The notes beneath the pieces were generated by a model that had not been told where the DNA came from, did no database searches, and worked only from the letters and a program-made list of their open reading frames with translations. The translations under genes were made by a program, and so were the position numbers. From Chrysopilus asiliformis (lineage: Eukaryota > Arthropoda > Insecta > Diptera > Rhagionidae), in NCBI GenBank assembly GCA_964034945.1, contig OZ035962.1, positions 81,179,942 through 81,243,941 on the forward strand: DNA of 64,000 nucleotides, given 5' to 3'. How positions within the stretch are numbered: position 1 is the first letter of the stretch; every line of letters begins with the position of its first letter. This document shows positions 45,177 through 56,378 of this stretch, one piece after another.

Positions 45177-46454
45177 AATCGGTCTTTTAAAGTATCCAAT
45201 CCCAAAAAAAGGTATTTTTTAAGATTTTGTTTTTATAAATACAAGTTTTGTCCACGGTACCGTTTATCCTTGGCAAGGCCCTGTCCAAAAAAGACGTCAT
45301 GCTGGTTTTCATCTCCCCCATCGTTCCCTCGCCACGCTTTTTCCCGATTTTTCATATTATCCGTATATCTGTGACGTATTTTATAAGTAGCCTATAACTC
45401 TAATAAAACATTAAATATGAATTGATTTAATTTGGGTTGCAAAACACAGTTTCTAAAAACAACTGTGTTACAGGAAAAAAAGAACTCTGAAATCTCGGTT
45501 CATAAAAAGTTCACAAACCAATGTTTCACTATAGTTGCAGCAACCTAATTTTATTGTAATTGAAATACAAATCCCATTTGAATCCCCTCACAAAAAAACA
45601 CTTAATTCCTATCACGGTTTCAATTGCAATCCATAAATAAATATTTTTCCGCCTATTTGATACACTTTGTCTACATTCCGTTATACCGCGTACCAATTAA
45701 AAATATCAATTTGACAGATTAATGACATTCAGGATTTAGATTTCCTCGCTTATCTTTCAATTAGTGTCACATTAGCTGGCAGCACTTTTTTCTGTTTTTT
45801 TTTTAAATGTTTTTTCCCCATTTTACACACATTTGAATCAATTGAGCTCGAATTTAATTTTGATCTTCATTTTTCGTTCATTTGCTTAATTTTATTTCGT
45901 CCGTTGTGTGGATTTTCTCTGTAACTCGTTCTAAAACTCGAAAGTCTGGTCGATTGGCGTTTAATAGGAAAAAAAAATCAAAAATCGAGTGAGCATTAAA
46001 TTCACATTCGATTGGAATATGGAAAGCATATCTTCTACCTATACGCCTCCATGCTTTACATTTTCGTGCCCCTTTCTTCTCGTTGGGTCATTTTCGATTG
46101 GTTGAGGGCTCTTTGTGGATTTTTTGTATATTTTTCTGAGGTGTCTTTTGAGAGGATAGATGCAATTCAAAGAGTAACTTAAGATTGAGATATAAAAATA
46201 TCGAATTGATGGTTAATGATTTACTAACTATTATTTTTGTTTTTGTTAATTTTGCTACGGTGATCAGGATATGAGTCTTTACATGTGACATTCGTCGCTT
46301 TATTCTATTTTGCTTGATCATTCTATGAGCTTTGAGAACTGCTCCAATTTGAATCTCCCGCCTCTGAATTTTTGATTGTATGCAGCCAAAATGGGTTTTG
46401 CGCTTGGGTTTTGGTTATCGAATCGAAGTTTGTCGGCTTTCGTCCTTTTTAGTT
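45177..46454. other. AT-rich stretch, nothing recognised
   Basis: Short frames only; no repeat partner was seen before the family A copy starting at 46455. Confidence 0.5.
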
Positions 46455-47360
46455 TCTTCTACGGAGTATAATAAAGTATTGTATTCATGAAAAATTTCGA
46501 CCTCTTAATTTTGCCTAAAAAACATTTCCCGATCACTCCTGAGTCGATTGGAGTCATATTTAAAAAATGTCTTTCTGTCTGTCAGTCTGTCTGTCAGTCT
46601 GTGTACAAGATTTCTCAAAAACTAATAGAGCTAGCGCCATGAAATTTTATAGACATGTTGGGTCCTGAAATGGGACGATCCTATCAACTTTTGGTGGAAT
46701 TCCGTTAACCGGAAGTATCCAAAATGGCGGTTTTTCAAAAATCGCAATTTCGTTTTTCTCGATTTACTCCCAAACTACGCGTTTTTTAGTGGCCTTAACC
46801 CTATTCCTGTCAGGCTGTGAATTTCGAACCAATATAGATGATTTAATACATGTTTTAACGCAAAATCAATTTAACAAAAAAACATAAAATTTATTCTATA
46901 TAACAGTAGCGTAGTGACCAATAATAAAATACATTAAATTGATTTTGCGTTAAAACATGTATTAAATCATCTATATTGGTTCGAAATTGAATAGTGACTC
47001 ACAGTCACAGCCTGACAGGAATAGGGTTAAGTATGACAAAACTTGGAGAAAAAAAATTTCTTGGAGAAAGAATAATTTGCAAACTAACGGTTTTTCGACA
47101 AAACAGTTAAAAGAATAATTAAAGATGTTAACATTTTCTACATTTTTGCCATTTACCGTAAATTGATATCTTTTACAGTTCTCAAGTTATATCAAATTTT
47201 GTACGTTTTTGATATTTTTGAATAAACCAAGAATTTATTGGGAGGTCGTCTTAGGTTGACAACGCGACAGGGCTCTAGCGTAAATTGCGCAGGGTCGTAG
47301 ATTTTGTAGAATAAAGTTTTGTGTTGACCACAACTGATATTTTTACTGTCAGATGTTGAG
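46455..47360 (+). repeat. Family A repeat (plus orientation), interrupted by a MITE
   Basis: It is the reverse-oriented homologue of 16376-17300 with high identity: TTCTACGGAGTATAATAAAG, the CTGTCTGTCAGTCTG array at 46573-46603, GAGCTAGCGCCATGAAATTT, and GTTGACCACAACTGATATTT at the end. The TTAA in GGCCTTAAGTATGACAAAAC is split by the 228-bp element at 46799-47026. Confidence 0.75.
46799..47026. mobile_element. 228-bp piggyBac-like MITE with TTAA duplication
   Basis: It starts CCCTATTCCTGTCAGGCTGT and ends CAGCCTGACAGGAATAGGG, flanked by TTAA at 46795-46798 and 47027-47030. The arms are almost perfectly inverted for about 80 bases. The left arm lacks the ~18-base TAGTGACTCACAGTCACA stretch present on the right. 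The empty site is seen in the family A copy at 16947-16957, which proves the boundaries. Confidence 0.9.
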
Positions 47361-47447
47361 AAATAACCAATTTTTCGCATTTTTTACATGAATTTTTTCT
47401 TGTCTTTTGATGGCGGTAATTTAACTTTGGTTGTTTTATTTGCTTAA

Positions 47448-47719
47448 AGCCCAATTCAGACTAACGATTGCGATTACGATTGCGATTACGATTGCGATTG
47501 CGATTGCGATTGCGATTACGATTACGAATACGATTGCGATTGCGATTACGATTACCATTGCGATTACGATTGCGATTACAATTGCGATTACAATTGCGAT
47601 TACGATTGACCTTTCTCGACCAATGAGATCAAATCCTTCATTTTCCTATCGTTGATAGCTTTGATCTCATTGTTCGAGAAGCTTCAATCGTAATCGCAAT
47701 CGTTAGTCTGAATTGGACT
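47448..47719. mobile_element. Foldback MITE with one arm expanded
   Basis: Ends: AGCCCAATTCAGACTAACGA on the left and, reversed, AGTCCAATTCAGACTAACGA on the right. An inner pair, TTCTCGACCAATGAGATCAA and TTTGATCTCATTGTTCGAGA, folds around a ~25-base loop. The right arm has about three GATTRC hexamers, the left about 24. No clean target duplication is seen. Confidence 0.7.
47465..47608 (+). repeat. GATTGC/GATTAC hexamer array, about 24 units
   Basis: Hexamers alternate irregularly with a few variants (GAATAC, CATTGC, AATTGC). The array gives a spurious Ala/Ile/Thr frame. It grew from the CGATTGCGATTACGATTG sequence of the MITE end. Confidence 0.9.
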
Positions 47720-47749
47720 ATTCTAAATTCCCCAAATTCGCTAATCGGC

Positions 47750-47850
47750 TGTCCGTGAAATACGCCACACTTTTAAAGGCGTAGGGTGTGGCAAAAGTGC
47801 GACAACGGTGTTAAAACTTGTATCAAAAATTTCAATAAAATTTGTACTCC
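47750..47850 (+). repeat. Family H repeat, copy 3
   Basis: CTGTCCGTGAAATACGCCAC, ACTTTTAAAGGCGTAGGGTG and GTGCGACAACGGTGTTAAAA align with 29850-29940 and 30566-30665. Confidence 0.5.
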
Positions 47851-50160
47851 GAAATTTTTGATTAGCTTTGCGGTTGACAAATATTTTTCTCCCCTCTGAC
47901 CCCTCTTCTGCTATCTCCTAAACTACTCAATGGGTTTTGCTGCGTTTTTCACGATTGGGGAGGTCGTTTATCAGAGAAAAGTTTTAACAACTAAATCCAA
48001 ACCCACCCCGTTCCCGTAAACCCTAGAAGGAAACCCTTTATGGAAACCCTAGAACTGAATGGATTTTGATGCGGGATGAACGTGTATAATATGGTAAAAC
48101 AGTACCTACTCACAAATGGATTTGAATATCCCCGTAACTCGTTATAAACGGGAAACAAGGACGAATTCCTTAGGAACTAATACATGTTTCTTGAAAGCGG
48201 ATTTCATCTGTCGATAGAGCATATCAAAAAACTTATAAAATGCCCAAAATCTCAAAAAATCGCTTTTGCTGGATACGTCAAAACAATATTCAAGTGACAA
48301 CGTTCTGTTCACTTTAGATATTTGTCTCTAATCTTAAGACATGATTTCAAAAGAGATTTTTCCCATTTTTTGGAAAGCCTTTTACCTTTTTTTTAGATTT
48401 TTACGAAATAAAAAAAAATATAGATAAAACGTAGCGGCACCAAATAAATATTTTTGCATAAAAATTAAAATTTTAAACATTCAAAAACGATACTTAAACG
48501 AACAGATAATATTTTAATTGCGACTCGTTCTTCCCGTCACTCCATTAAAAAAACCAACATGTGCATAAAAAAAATGTCAATGCATAGCAAATCCATAATA
48601 AACATAAGCGCATAACGAGTGAATTGTCATAAATTTTAAAGCTGTCGGCATGAATCAGCCATGACTGCTATATCGGAGTGCATAATGAATATATTTGCTT
48701 CTAGATGTGGTTAAGTTTTGTTCAAAATTGTTTCTGGAAATTAAATGATTTCTATGAAGATAATAACCGTCAGAGCCTCAGATGATCATGAAAACAGTGA
48801 AGCAAAACGGAAAATAAAAATTATGAAACAAACACACGCACATAGAAACCATAAAAGCGAGCGAGAAGCACAGGTAAAAGAAAAATCACAAGGAAAATAT
48901 GCAGTGACAACCTAGAGACGGTGAGGTGAAAAAGTGCAGAACCCGAAAACCCGTTGTGCGACTTCTTTTTGAGTTTCGTGTTAAATGAGTGAACTCTTAA
49001 TAATGGACCGACCATCTGCCAATTTATAGTGACTGGGCGACCAGACCAGACCCAAATGTGATCAAATATAGTATCCGGACTCGAAAGGGCGACGCAAGGA
49101 AATCAAAATTTAATCCACCATAATCAGGAAGACGTGCAAAATTGCGGGCAAACACCACAGGTAGCGATTAAATGGGATTCCACTTTGTCACTGCCATTTA
49201 ATATGTAGACAAGGCTTTCTAAGTGTTCTCACGAAATACCTTTTTGGTGTCCAACTTTTGGTGAAATACCGTTTTATTCCTACAAAATATATCTGTTTTG
49301 ACCAACTTTTGGTGAAGTGCCGTTTTTATTTTTTGAAAATCATGTCAAAAAACCATCTGGTTTGGTCAAAAGTTGGCTAAAAACTAGGTTAGGGTTAAAC
49401 TCCTGAAAACGAGTTTGTTTTTCTCGAAAACGGCAAAAGCCCCATCTGACTTTGAAGCTTCATCATTATCCTCGGCGCCACAGCTCTCGAAGAGCTTGGG
49501 CCTCCTCAATTACGGTATCATAACAATTTCTTCCCTGCTTCACACCTACAGTTTTTACATGGATTGCGAACCATCAATGCATTACAACATTTGTAAGGTT
49601 TTTTTACGTTGCAACCCATCATCTTCGTTCGCCAAATTCACTCGACCGATTGAAGTGAAATTTTAGCTCACACTTTCTCAGGAAAAATGAACAGAGAAAA
49701 GACAAAAATAAAAAACAAAAACTTTATTTACCAAAAAAAAAACCGTAAACACTGCTTATAAACTCATTAAATTTAAATTGTAATACAAAACACGAGAGTT
49801 GAAAAACCAGATTCAATGCTACTACAGATAAATAAAAAATTCACCTTGGTTGGTTTAAAAAAAACAGTCGTTACCATTTATTTAGCTTTTGTTGAAGAAT
49901 TCATTAAAAAAAAAAGCTCGGAATGCCCACGAACGAAAAGTTGCTATTAGAGGCGAGAAATTTGTATGACTTTGGAATTTTTCTGGAAGTGATTTTCATT
50001 TATCTAAACAAATTGAATAATTCAGATATTAAAAGCGTAAATAAAGAAATTTGTTCTTTGGTTCTAGGAAGGAAAACTCGGAAAACTCATATTTTGTGGG
50101 AATTATTTTCTTTTCTTTGTACCTTAACTCAGAGATATTTTTTAAAATCACGGGTTCCTT
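47851..50160. other. AT-rich stretch with weak tandem text, no supported gene
   Basis: At 49225-49380 a phrase close to CCAACTTTTGGTGAAATACC recurs two to three times. Otherwise only short frames without domains (49415-49666, 49923-50234). Confidence 0.45.
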
Positions 50161-50184
50161 ACAGGACTTTTCATTTTCTCTACA

Positions 50185-50821
50185 GACTACTTAACATCAG
50201 AATCAGATTCGGCGACCCCCAAAACTCCAGATGAAATTTTTTCCCGGGAGTTTGAGAAAAAGGTTAACCACGTCATCTCCACAGGACCCTTCGCTATCCT
50301 TATAGTGCCTTCCGCTATCCTTAGAGAACTTTTCGTTATCCTTACAGTGCCTTCCGCTATCCGGTGACAATACAATAATTTGCATTACTTCTTAATGACA
50401 GAATCGGTTTTGGCGAACCCGAAAACCCTCAGATGAAATTTTTTCCTGAACATTCGAGGAAAAGGGTAATCACACAGGACCTTCCGTTACCCTTACAGAC
50501 TTCTTAATGTTAGAATCGGATTCAGCGACCACAAAAACTTACAGATGAAATTTTGTTTCCGGAAAATGTGAGGAAAAGAATAATCACGGTATCCTTACAG
50601 AACCTTCCGTTATCATCAAGAATGCCAGAATCGGGTTCAGCGACCTCAAAAACCCCCAGATTTTTTTCTCAGAAAATTTGAGCAAAACAATGATCACGTT
50701 ATCCTTACAGGACGTATCGTCTTCTTATTGCCAGAATCAGATTCAGCGACCCCAAAAACCCCAAGATGAGATTTTTTTTCGCAAATTTTTAGAAAAACGG
50801 TAACCACGTTATCCTTACAGA
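50185..50821. repeat. Satellite-like tandem array, ~105-115 bp unit, five degenerate copies
   Basis: Each unit has CAGAATCRGATTCAGCGACC, then CAAAAACCCCCAGATGAAAT, a TTTTTTCC...GAGGAAAA block and CACGTTATCCTTACAG. The first unit contains an inner array of ~21-bp copies (CTATCCTTATAGTGCCTTCC type, 50290-50362). The last unit ends at about 50821. It is not coding. Confidence 0.75.
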
Positions 50822-51461
50822 TGATGAAGTAGTGAAAATATTGTGTTTTCACCGGACTTATGCATGTGTGGAAAATTTCAAGTGAAAATGGGTTAAAATT
50901 AAATTACAAGATTTGACCCTGACCGACTAAAAAGCAACCTAAGTGAAAGCTTTTAAAAATCAGTTAAAATGTCATATCAATCGGCCGAGTGGCAGTGGAG
51001 TTAAAGCTTTTGAAACAGAGCAAGAATCTGGCTTAATTTTTTCCTGGTCATATTCTCCTGTTTTTGACGTTTCTAAGATTTTAACCTTCGTTATAAATAG
51101 ATAAAAGAATATTGAATTTCTGAGTGAAAGATTTATTTATTTTTGTTTTGGAAAATTTTCCGTGAAAATTCGATTACATTAATGAAAAATTCAACCATCG
51201 TTCAACAACATGCATGCATACCTTTTAGTTCCACCCCAAATTTCATCATTTCATAAGTTTCGTGTTTTCACGTAATCGTATTATGTAACATAATCCCATT
51301 GCTCTAACATAAAATATTAATAAGGTTTCTCTCTTTTTCTCTTGAAAAAAAAATATATATCTGGAATACGAATATAGTATTTTCGGGTTCATTTTGGGGT
51401 TTTTCCCAGAAATTCACGGAATTTTCCCATTCCCTGAGTGGCTAATTTTGTGTGTTTGATT
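50822..51461. other. AT-rich stretch, nothing recognised
   Basis: It lies between the satellite and a family D copy; only homopolymer runs and short frames. Confidence 0.5.
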
Positions 51462-52541
51462 ATACTCTATATGATATATCATAGTAGGATATTAGATTTA
51501 GGATACCGTTTGTAACGCATCGAACCAATCATGGGACACAAAATGAACTACACCAGGGTGTTAGGGATGACAAAAGATTTTCATTTCCGCATTTCCGCAT
51601 TTCCGCCCCTCCGTGAACACCATAGCTTTCGAAAGGATTAAGCTAGAAACTTGAAACTTTGTACAGTTATGTTTCTCGTAAATAGTTAGTCTAAGTTCTT
51701 GAATGGGAAAAATTGGACAATTCCTTCCCCTCTCCCCCATACAAACCAAACAGTTTTTTGCAATTTTCTCGAAAACGCTGAGTCATATTGAAAAATTTAT
51801 AAAGGCGAAATGTGTTCAGAATAGGATTTTACATAACTCATCCATACACCAAAATCCAATGGGACCACTCCTTTCCCTTTCTCCTATAGAAATGCATTTT
51901 TTTATACCCGTATGGTGAAACCAAAGGGTATACTAACTTTGCCTTACCGTTTGTAACGCCAAGATCCCGTCATCACACACAAAAATGAATTACACCAGTG
52001 TGTTTAGAATGATAAAAATAATTATTAGAATGATAAAAATAATTAAATTTTGCATGTCCGTCTGTCCACCCGTCTGTCCGTCTGTCCGTCCGTCTGTCTG
52101 TGGCGCGGATTGCGGGCGCACGGATTGAGCTACAGACTTGAAATTTTGCACAGATCCGTTTTTCGTAAAATGCGAGGCTAATTTCGTCAATGGGCAAAAA
52201 TGGACCTTTAGGGGGGGTACCCCCCATACGAATGAAAACTTTTTTTCTGAATATCTCAAAAACGGTGCATCTTATCAAAAAAGTCCAAGAACAAAAGTTA
52301 TTCAGGATATGATTCTACATAAAACTCCCATACATCAAAATCCGATTGGAATAAATTCTAAAAAATCTTATTGGAAAGTTTGACTTCAAAGTGGAATTTG
52401 GATAAAACTGTTCGCCATTCACTTAAATCACCATACGGGTTTTCAATAATTGCCAGATTGGCAATTATAGCTTTTGTTATGTTTAAATAAACATTTTGTC
52501 TGTCATCATATAAAGTATTTGACGACAATTGTAGCTTTTCT
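51462..52541 (+). repeat. Family D repeat interrupted by a family C element
   Basis: The first part, 51462-51903, runs from TATACTCTATATGATATATC to CTATAGAAATGCATTTTTT. It resumes at 52485 with AAATAAACATTTTGTCTGTC and ends GACGACAATTGTAGCTTTTC (52540). In uninterrupted copies these two parts are adjacent. Confidence 0.75.
51904..52484 (+). mobile_element. Family C element, full length, inside family D
   Basis: The 5' hairpin ATACCCGTATGGTGAAACC / AAAGGGTAT starts at 51904. It is followed by a GTCY array (52053-52100), GCGGATTGCGGGCGCACGGA, the GGGGGGGTACCCCCC palindrome (52211-52225) and the 3' hairpin TTGCCAGATTGGCAA (52449-52463), ending near TTATGTTT. The insertion is within a run of T, the target preference reported for Helentron-type elements. 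Confidence 0.7.
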
Positions 52542-53844
52542 TATGATTTTTTTTTCTTTATTATTTCTTTAATTTTTCTTTTCCTTGTTTTAAATATTTT
52601 ATTCATAAAAATTATTTTTTGGGGTGGTTTTTGCAGTAATACTTCACCCTGCTTTACTTACGTTCCATACAGCGGCCTTGTAGTTTTTCTTTCTTCTAAT
52701 GTTTAGACTTTTTAGAGAAAATGAAAAAAATATCACTCTTAGTCTACTTTTAGGTTAATTTTGAAAGTATAACATTCACTCCATTGCTCGCAATGCCAAG
52801 AAAATTTTTATGTGGCCTTCTTTATGTTCAAAATAACAAAATATGTCAAAAGAAAATAATTGAATTGAAACAAATGAATAAAATGTGTTGTTATTTGTGT
52901 CTGTTCACATGATTATTAGATTGAAATTTCGAATTAAAAGAGAATCCTTGATGCATTCAAAGGTTTTATGAAATTAAAATTCTTCTCTCACATTTTAAAT
53001 TTTCATTTTTCGTTTGAAATTTTCTTTGTTTGATAAATCTGAGAAAAAAAACCACCCTTTCAAAAAGCGCCCCTAAATTTTTATTTTTGCCCCGCCTATT
53101 TTTATGACAATTTTTATACAAAACAAAAAATCCCATTGTATGTCGTCATTATTATCTCACAGCAAGAAATTAATTTCTCTTTGAATTCTTGAAAAAAAAA
53201 ACCCTCAGTACTGAGCCAACGATCGATAAAAAGAAAATCGATTAAAATTTTATACTAAAATTGAAAAGCGAACTCCGTTGAAGCAAATGAATAAAAAAAA
53301 AGATTCAATGCTAAAATTAGATCTCTGCATGAATTCATGTGACCTTTTTGTTTTTATTTTCAAATATATTTAAAAGTAGAGAAAGAGAAATATAGAAAAT
53401 ACAACAAAAAAAAACAAACAAAAAACCACTCGCTTTACATCTGAAAGACGAGAAAAACTGAAAAGTTGAAGGAGAAATAAAGCGAATTTATATTCAGAAT
53501 GATGAGGGGAAGGGGGAGAATGGGAAAATTGTGAGGTGGATATCAAGCGGGGGTAAAAACTAAACATAAACAATTGTTGAATTCAATTGAGCTAAAAATA
53601 ATGGAAATTTCTACTGTGTTTACGTAAATCCATATTACACATTCTTAAATTTTTTGTGTTAAATTGAAACATTTTTGTTTGGACTTTGTTGCTTATCTCT
53701 TCATTTTATTTATGTAAATATTTCAATTCAGGTGCTGATAACCTGAAGGTTATACAATGCGATTGAAAAACATTGCACTCATTTTAATTAAATGGTGGGG
53801 AAACGAGATTTTTCTAAATTTCGAAGTTATAATGTAGTTTTTGG
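52542..53844. other. AT-rich stretch, nothing recognised
   Basis: Many A and T homopolymers; short frames only. Confidence 0.5.
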
Positions 53845-54470
53845 ACATTATGTGATATACCATATAGTATACCGTTTGTAACGCATCGACTCAATAATCG
53901 GACACAAAAATGAGCTACAACAGGGTGGTTGGGATGGCAAAAGATTTTCATTTCTGCATGTCCGTCCGTCTGTCCGTCCATGAACACCATAACTATCAAA
54001 ATGATTGAGCTAGAGACTTGAAATTTTATACAGTTTCTCGTAAAGGGCAAGACTAAGGCTCTTGAGTGGGCCGTTGCCTCCCCCCTCCCCCTTAAAACGA
54101 ACCGGTCTTTAATAATTTTCTCGAAACGGTGAACAGTATTCGAAACGTTGAACCGAATTCGATATGGTGAACCGATTAAACGGAGCTAAATTTGTTTTCG
54201 AAACGGTGAACCGAGGCAAAATGTATTTAGAATATGATTTTACATTACTTATCTGTACATCAAAATTCCAATCGAGCCACTGCTTTCTCCCTCCCATGGG
54301 GACAAATTAAATACTTTTTTCTGTTTTCTCGAAAAAGGTGCATAGTATCGAAAAATGTATAAAAACGAAATGTGTTTAAAATATGATTTTACATAACCGT
54401 TTCATACATCAAAATCAAATCGGACCAATATTTCCCCCTCTCGAATAGATTTTTCCATAAAAATTTTGTC
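53845..54470 (+). repeat. Family D repeat, diverged
   Basis: GTGATATACCATATAGTATA, TGAGCTACAACAGGGTGGTT, CCGTCCGTCTGTCCGTCC and GATTGAGCTAGAGACTTGAA appear in order. An internal local expansion of AAACGGTGAACCGA-type text (54125-54210) is unique to this copy. Confidence 0.65.
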
Positions 54471-54490
54471 TGCCCGGCTGTCCCGTAGTA

Positions 54491-55037
54491 CAGTTTTTGT
54501 TCGTGCTGTGCAGTAAAAGTGGCCAAATAGAATACTAGTACACACGTGGCTGCATTTTAGGTTGCGCAGCATTCAAAACCACTGCGGCTGTTTCAAAAGC
54601 TGTGCATTTTTGTGGGTTGCAAAGGGCTTCAGACAATGCAGCATGTACACTCAGAAAAATAATAAAGCTTATACATGTCAATTTTTTTACAAGTCAACTG
54701 TGGCATGTAGCAGGCAAACGGAGTTATCCATTACATTACAGTTCCATTACATGATATTACATCCTCGAAATACTTAGCCCAGCCGTTACACTCTACTTTA
54801 CTTGCTGCAGGTTTAATTTTCGAATTTCTCCCGTTACAAATTGACACATTTTGACTTTTCCTAAAGCAGGTGAACGCGGGCCTAGCATACGCTAAATTTT
54901 CATGCAAGAAGCCAATTACGACATACGTAAGTCGATGACTTTTAATCAATTTTTCTAAGCGCAGATGCCCAGTTTTTCGTCATGCTGCGCAGTTTTTCGT
55001 CATGTTGCGCAGTAAAAGTAGCCAAGTCCGATACTAG
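54491..55037. repeat. 48-bp direct repeats flanking a MITE
   Basis: CAGTTTTTGTTCGTGCTGTG (54491) and CAGTTTTTCGTCATGTTGCG (54989) each continue with CAGTAAAAGTGGCCAA or CAGTAAAAGTAGCCAA and ATACTAG. The TGCGCAG theme recurs at about 54563 and 54975. They may be the ends or internal repeats of another element. Confidence 0.45.
54648..54962 (+). mobile_element. Diverged family E MITE
   Basis: It starts CACTCAGAAAAAT after TA (54646-54647). It shares in order TTAATTTTCGAATTTCTCCC, AAGCAGGTGAACGCGGGCCT, CCAATTACGACATACGTAAG and CAATTTTTCT with the copies at 56379 and 59071. Confidence 0.55.
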
Positions 55038-55182
55038 CATTAGTGTTCAAAAAATAGTTTACAGTTCAACTGAATTTTCTTTGTTTAAAAAATAGGGTAA
55101 AAGCACATATTACTGGTCTATCCTATAGTACCGAAGGAACAACTATTTTTTTTAGATATAAAATCAAAATTTTGACGGTTAA

Positions 55183-55766
55183 TGGGCTTTCTCCATTGCC
55201 AGGATATTTTAGTTGCGATAAAAATGTGTTACAAATAGAAAGAGACAGATAGCTGTAATTGTCAATGGGAAAGACAGAATACGGGCACGAGTCTTTATAG
55301 AAAGTTTTATAGGATAAAATCATAGGAATTTAAACCGTATTCCATGTCCAAAACATTCAATTTGCATCTCCGAATCACATATCTGTATGTCCTCTAATAT
55401 CTCAAATTTCCTACCTGTAAATATAGTTGTTATTATTATTATTAAAGTCTGTATACCAAAACATGTAATAAATATAAATACCTTCGTTGTTATTCATTGT
55501 ATTGTAAGTTTTGAAACTGCGTTTGTCAAAATCAGACAGATTTTGACTACTTTTGTAGTTTATTTTATAGGAAGCGTACGTCAGTTCAACTACATCTACC
55601 AAAGCGACACCTGGCGACGAACGCTTCCTATAAAATAAACTACAAAAGCGACATCTGGCGACGCACGCTTTTTTTTTGTTCTCTCTCTTGCTTACCAAGC
55701 CTTTGTTATATAAGTGTGTCCCTACATTTTATCGCAACTAAAATATCCTGGCAATGGAGAGAGCCC
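55183..55766. mobile_element. 584-bp TTAA-flanked inverted-repeat element with inner hairpin
   Basis: TTAA lies at 55179-55182 and 55767-55770. The arms GGGCTTTCTCCATTGCCAGG then ATATTTTAGTTGCGATAAA (left) match the reversed right arm. Inside, a 26-bp hairpin (TTTGTAGTTTATTTTATAGG, 55552; inverted at 55625) and a 25-bp direct repeat (AAAGCGACACCTGGCGACGA at 55601; AAAGCGACATCTGGCGACGC at 55645) form a compact secondary structure. TTAA flanks suggest piggyBac-type mobilisation. The left end has one extra T. Confidence 0.65.
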
Positions 55767-55813
55767 TTAATTACAAAATTTTAAATTTTTTGCTTCATTC
55801 ATAATCTAATAAA

Positions 55814-55840
55814 CCCCCCCCCCCCCCCCCCCCCCCCCCC
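55814..55840. repeat. Poly-C tract (27 C)
   Basis: It corresponds to the C-run of the family C palindrome, 6-8 C in other copies, expanded to 27 at the truncated edge of a family C fragment. Confidence 0.9.
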
Positions 55841-56143
55841 TAATGGTCCATTTTTTTTGCCCATTAACGAACTTAGCCTTGCATTTTACGAAAAACGAAT
55901 CTGCGTAAAATTTCAAGTCTCTAGCTCAATCCGTGCGCCCGCAATCCGCGCCACAGACAGACGGACAGACAGACGGACAGACAGACGGACAGACGGACGG
56001 ACGGACATGCGAAAATCAATTTTTTTTTATCATTCTAAACACACTGGTGTAATTCATTTTTTTGTGTTATGACAGAATCTTGGCGTTACAAACGGTAAGG
56101 CAAAGTTAATATACCCTTTGGTTTCACCATACGGGTATAAAAA
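55841..56143 (-). repeat. Family C fragment (5' half, minus orientation)
   Basis: TAATGGTCCATTTTTTTTGC, AATCCGTGCGCCCGCAATCC, the GACAGACGGACA array (55953-56007) and the 5' hairpin CCATACGGGTAT at 56127-56138 match 6755-7042. Everything on the other side of the poly-C is missing. Confidence 0.7.
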
Positions 56144-56378
56144 TAGTAAAGTTTGGTGGAAAAGATGGTAAGATCTTATAATGAAATATCTCGATAAAGT
56201 TCTTGATTTCATCGATGGAAGGTGTGTTTCAACTTTTGTCAAGGTTTTGGTAAGAAATTGACTCAGTTTTTAGATAAGCTAGCACTTTTAGATCAAAATT
56301 TAAGTTTTTTAACATCCTTTTTCAGACCGGTAAAAAGTTTGTGTATATCCCTTGTTTTTATTATATAGGCCGGTAATA

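Noticed and set aside
47431..47655. Open frame of alternating Ala/Thr-Ile dipeptides
   Set aside because: It is a translation of the GATTRC hexamer array in a MITE arm, not a protein gene.
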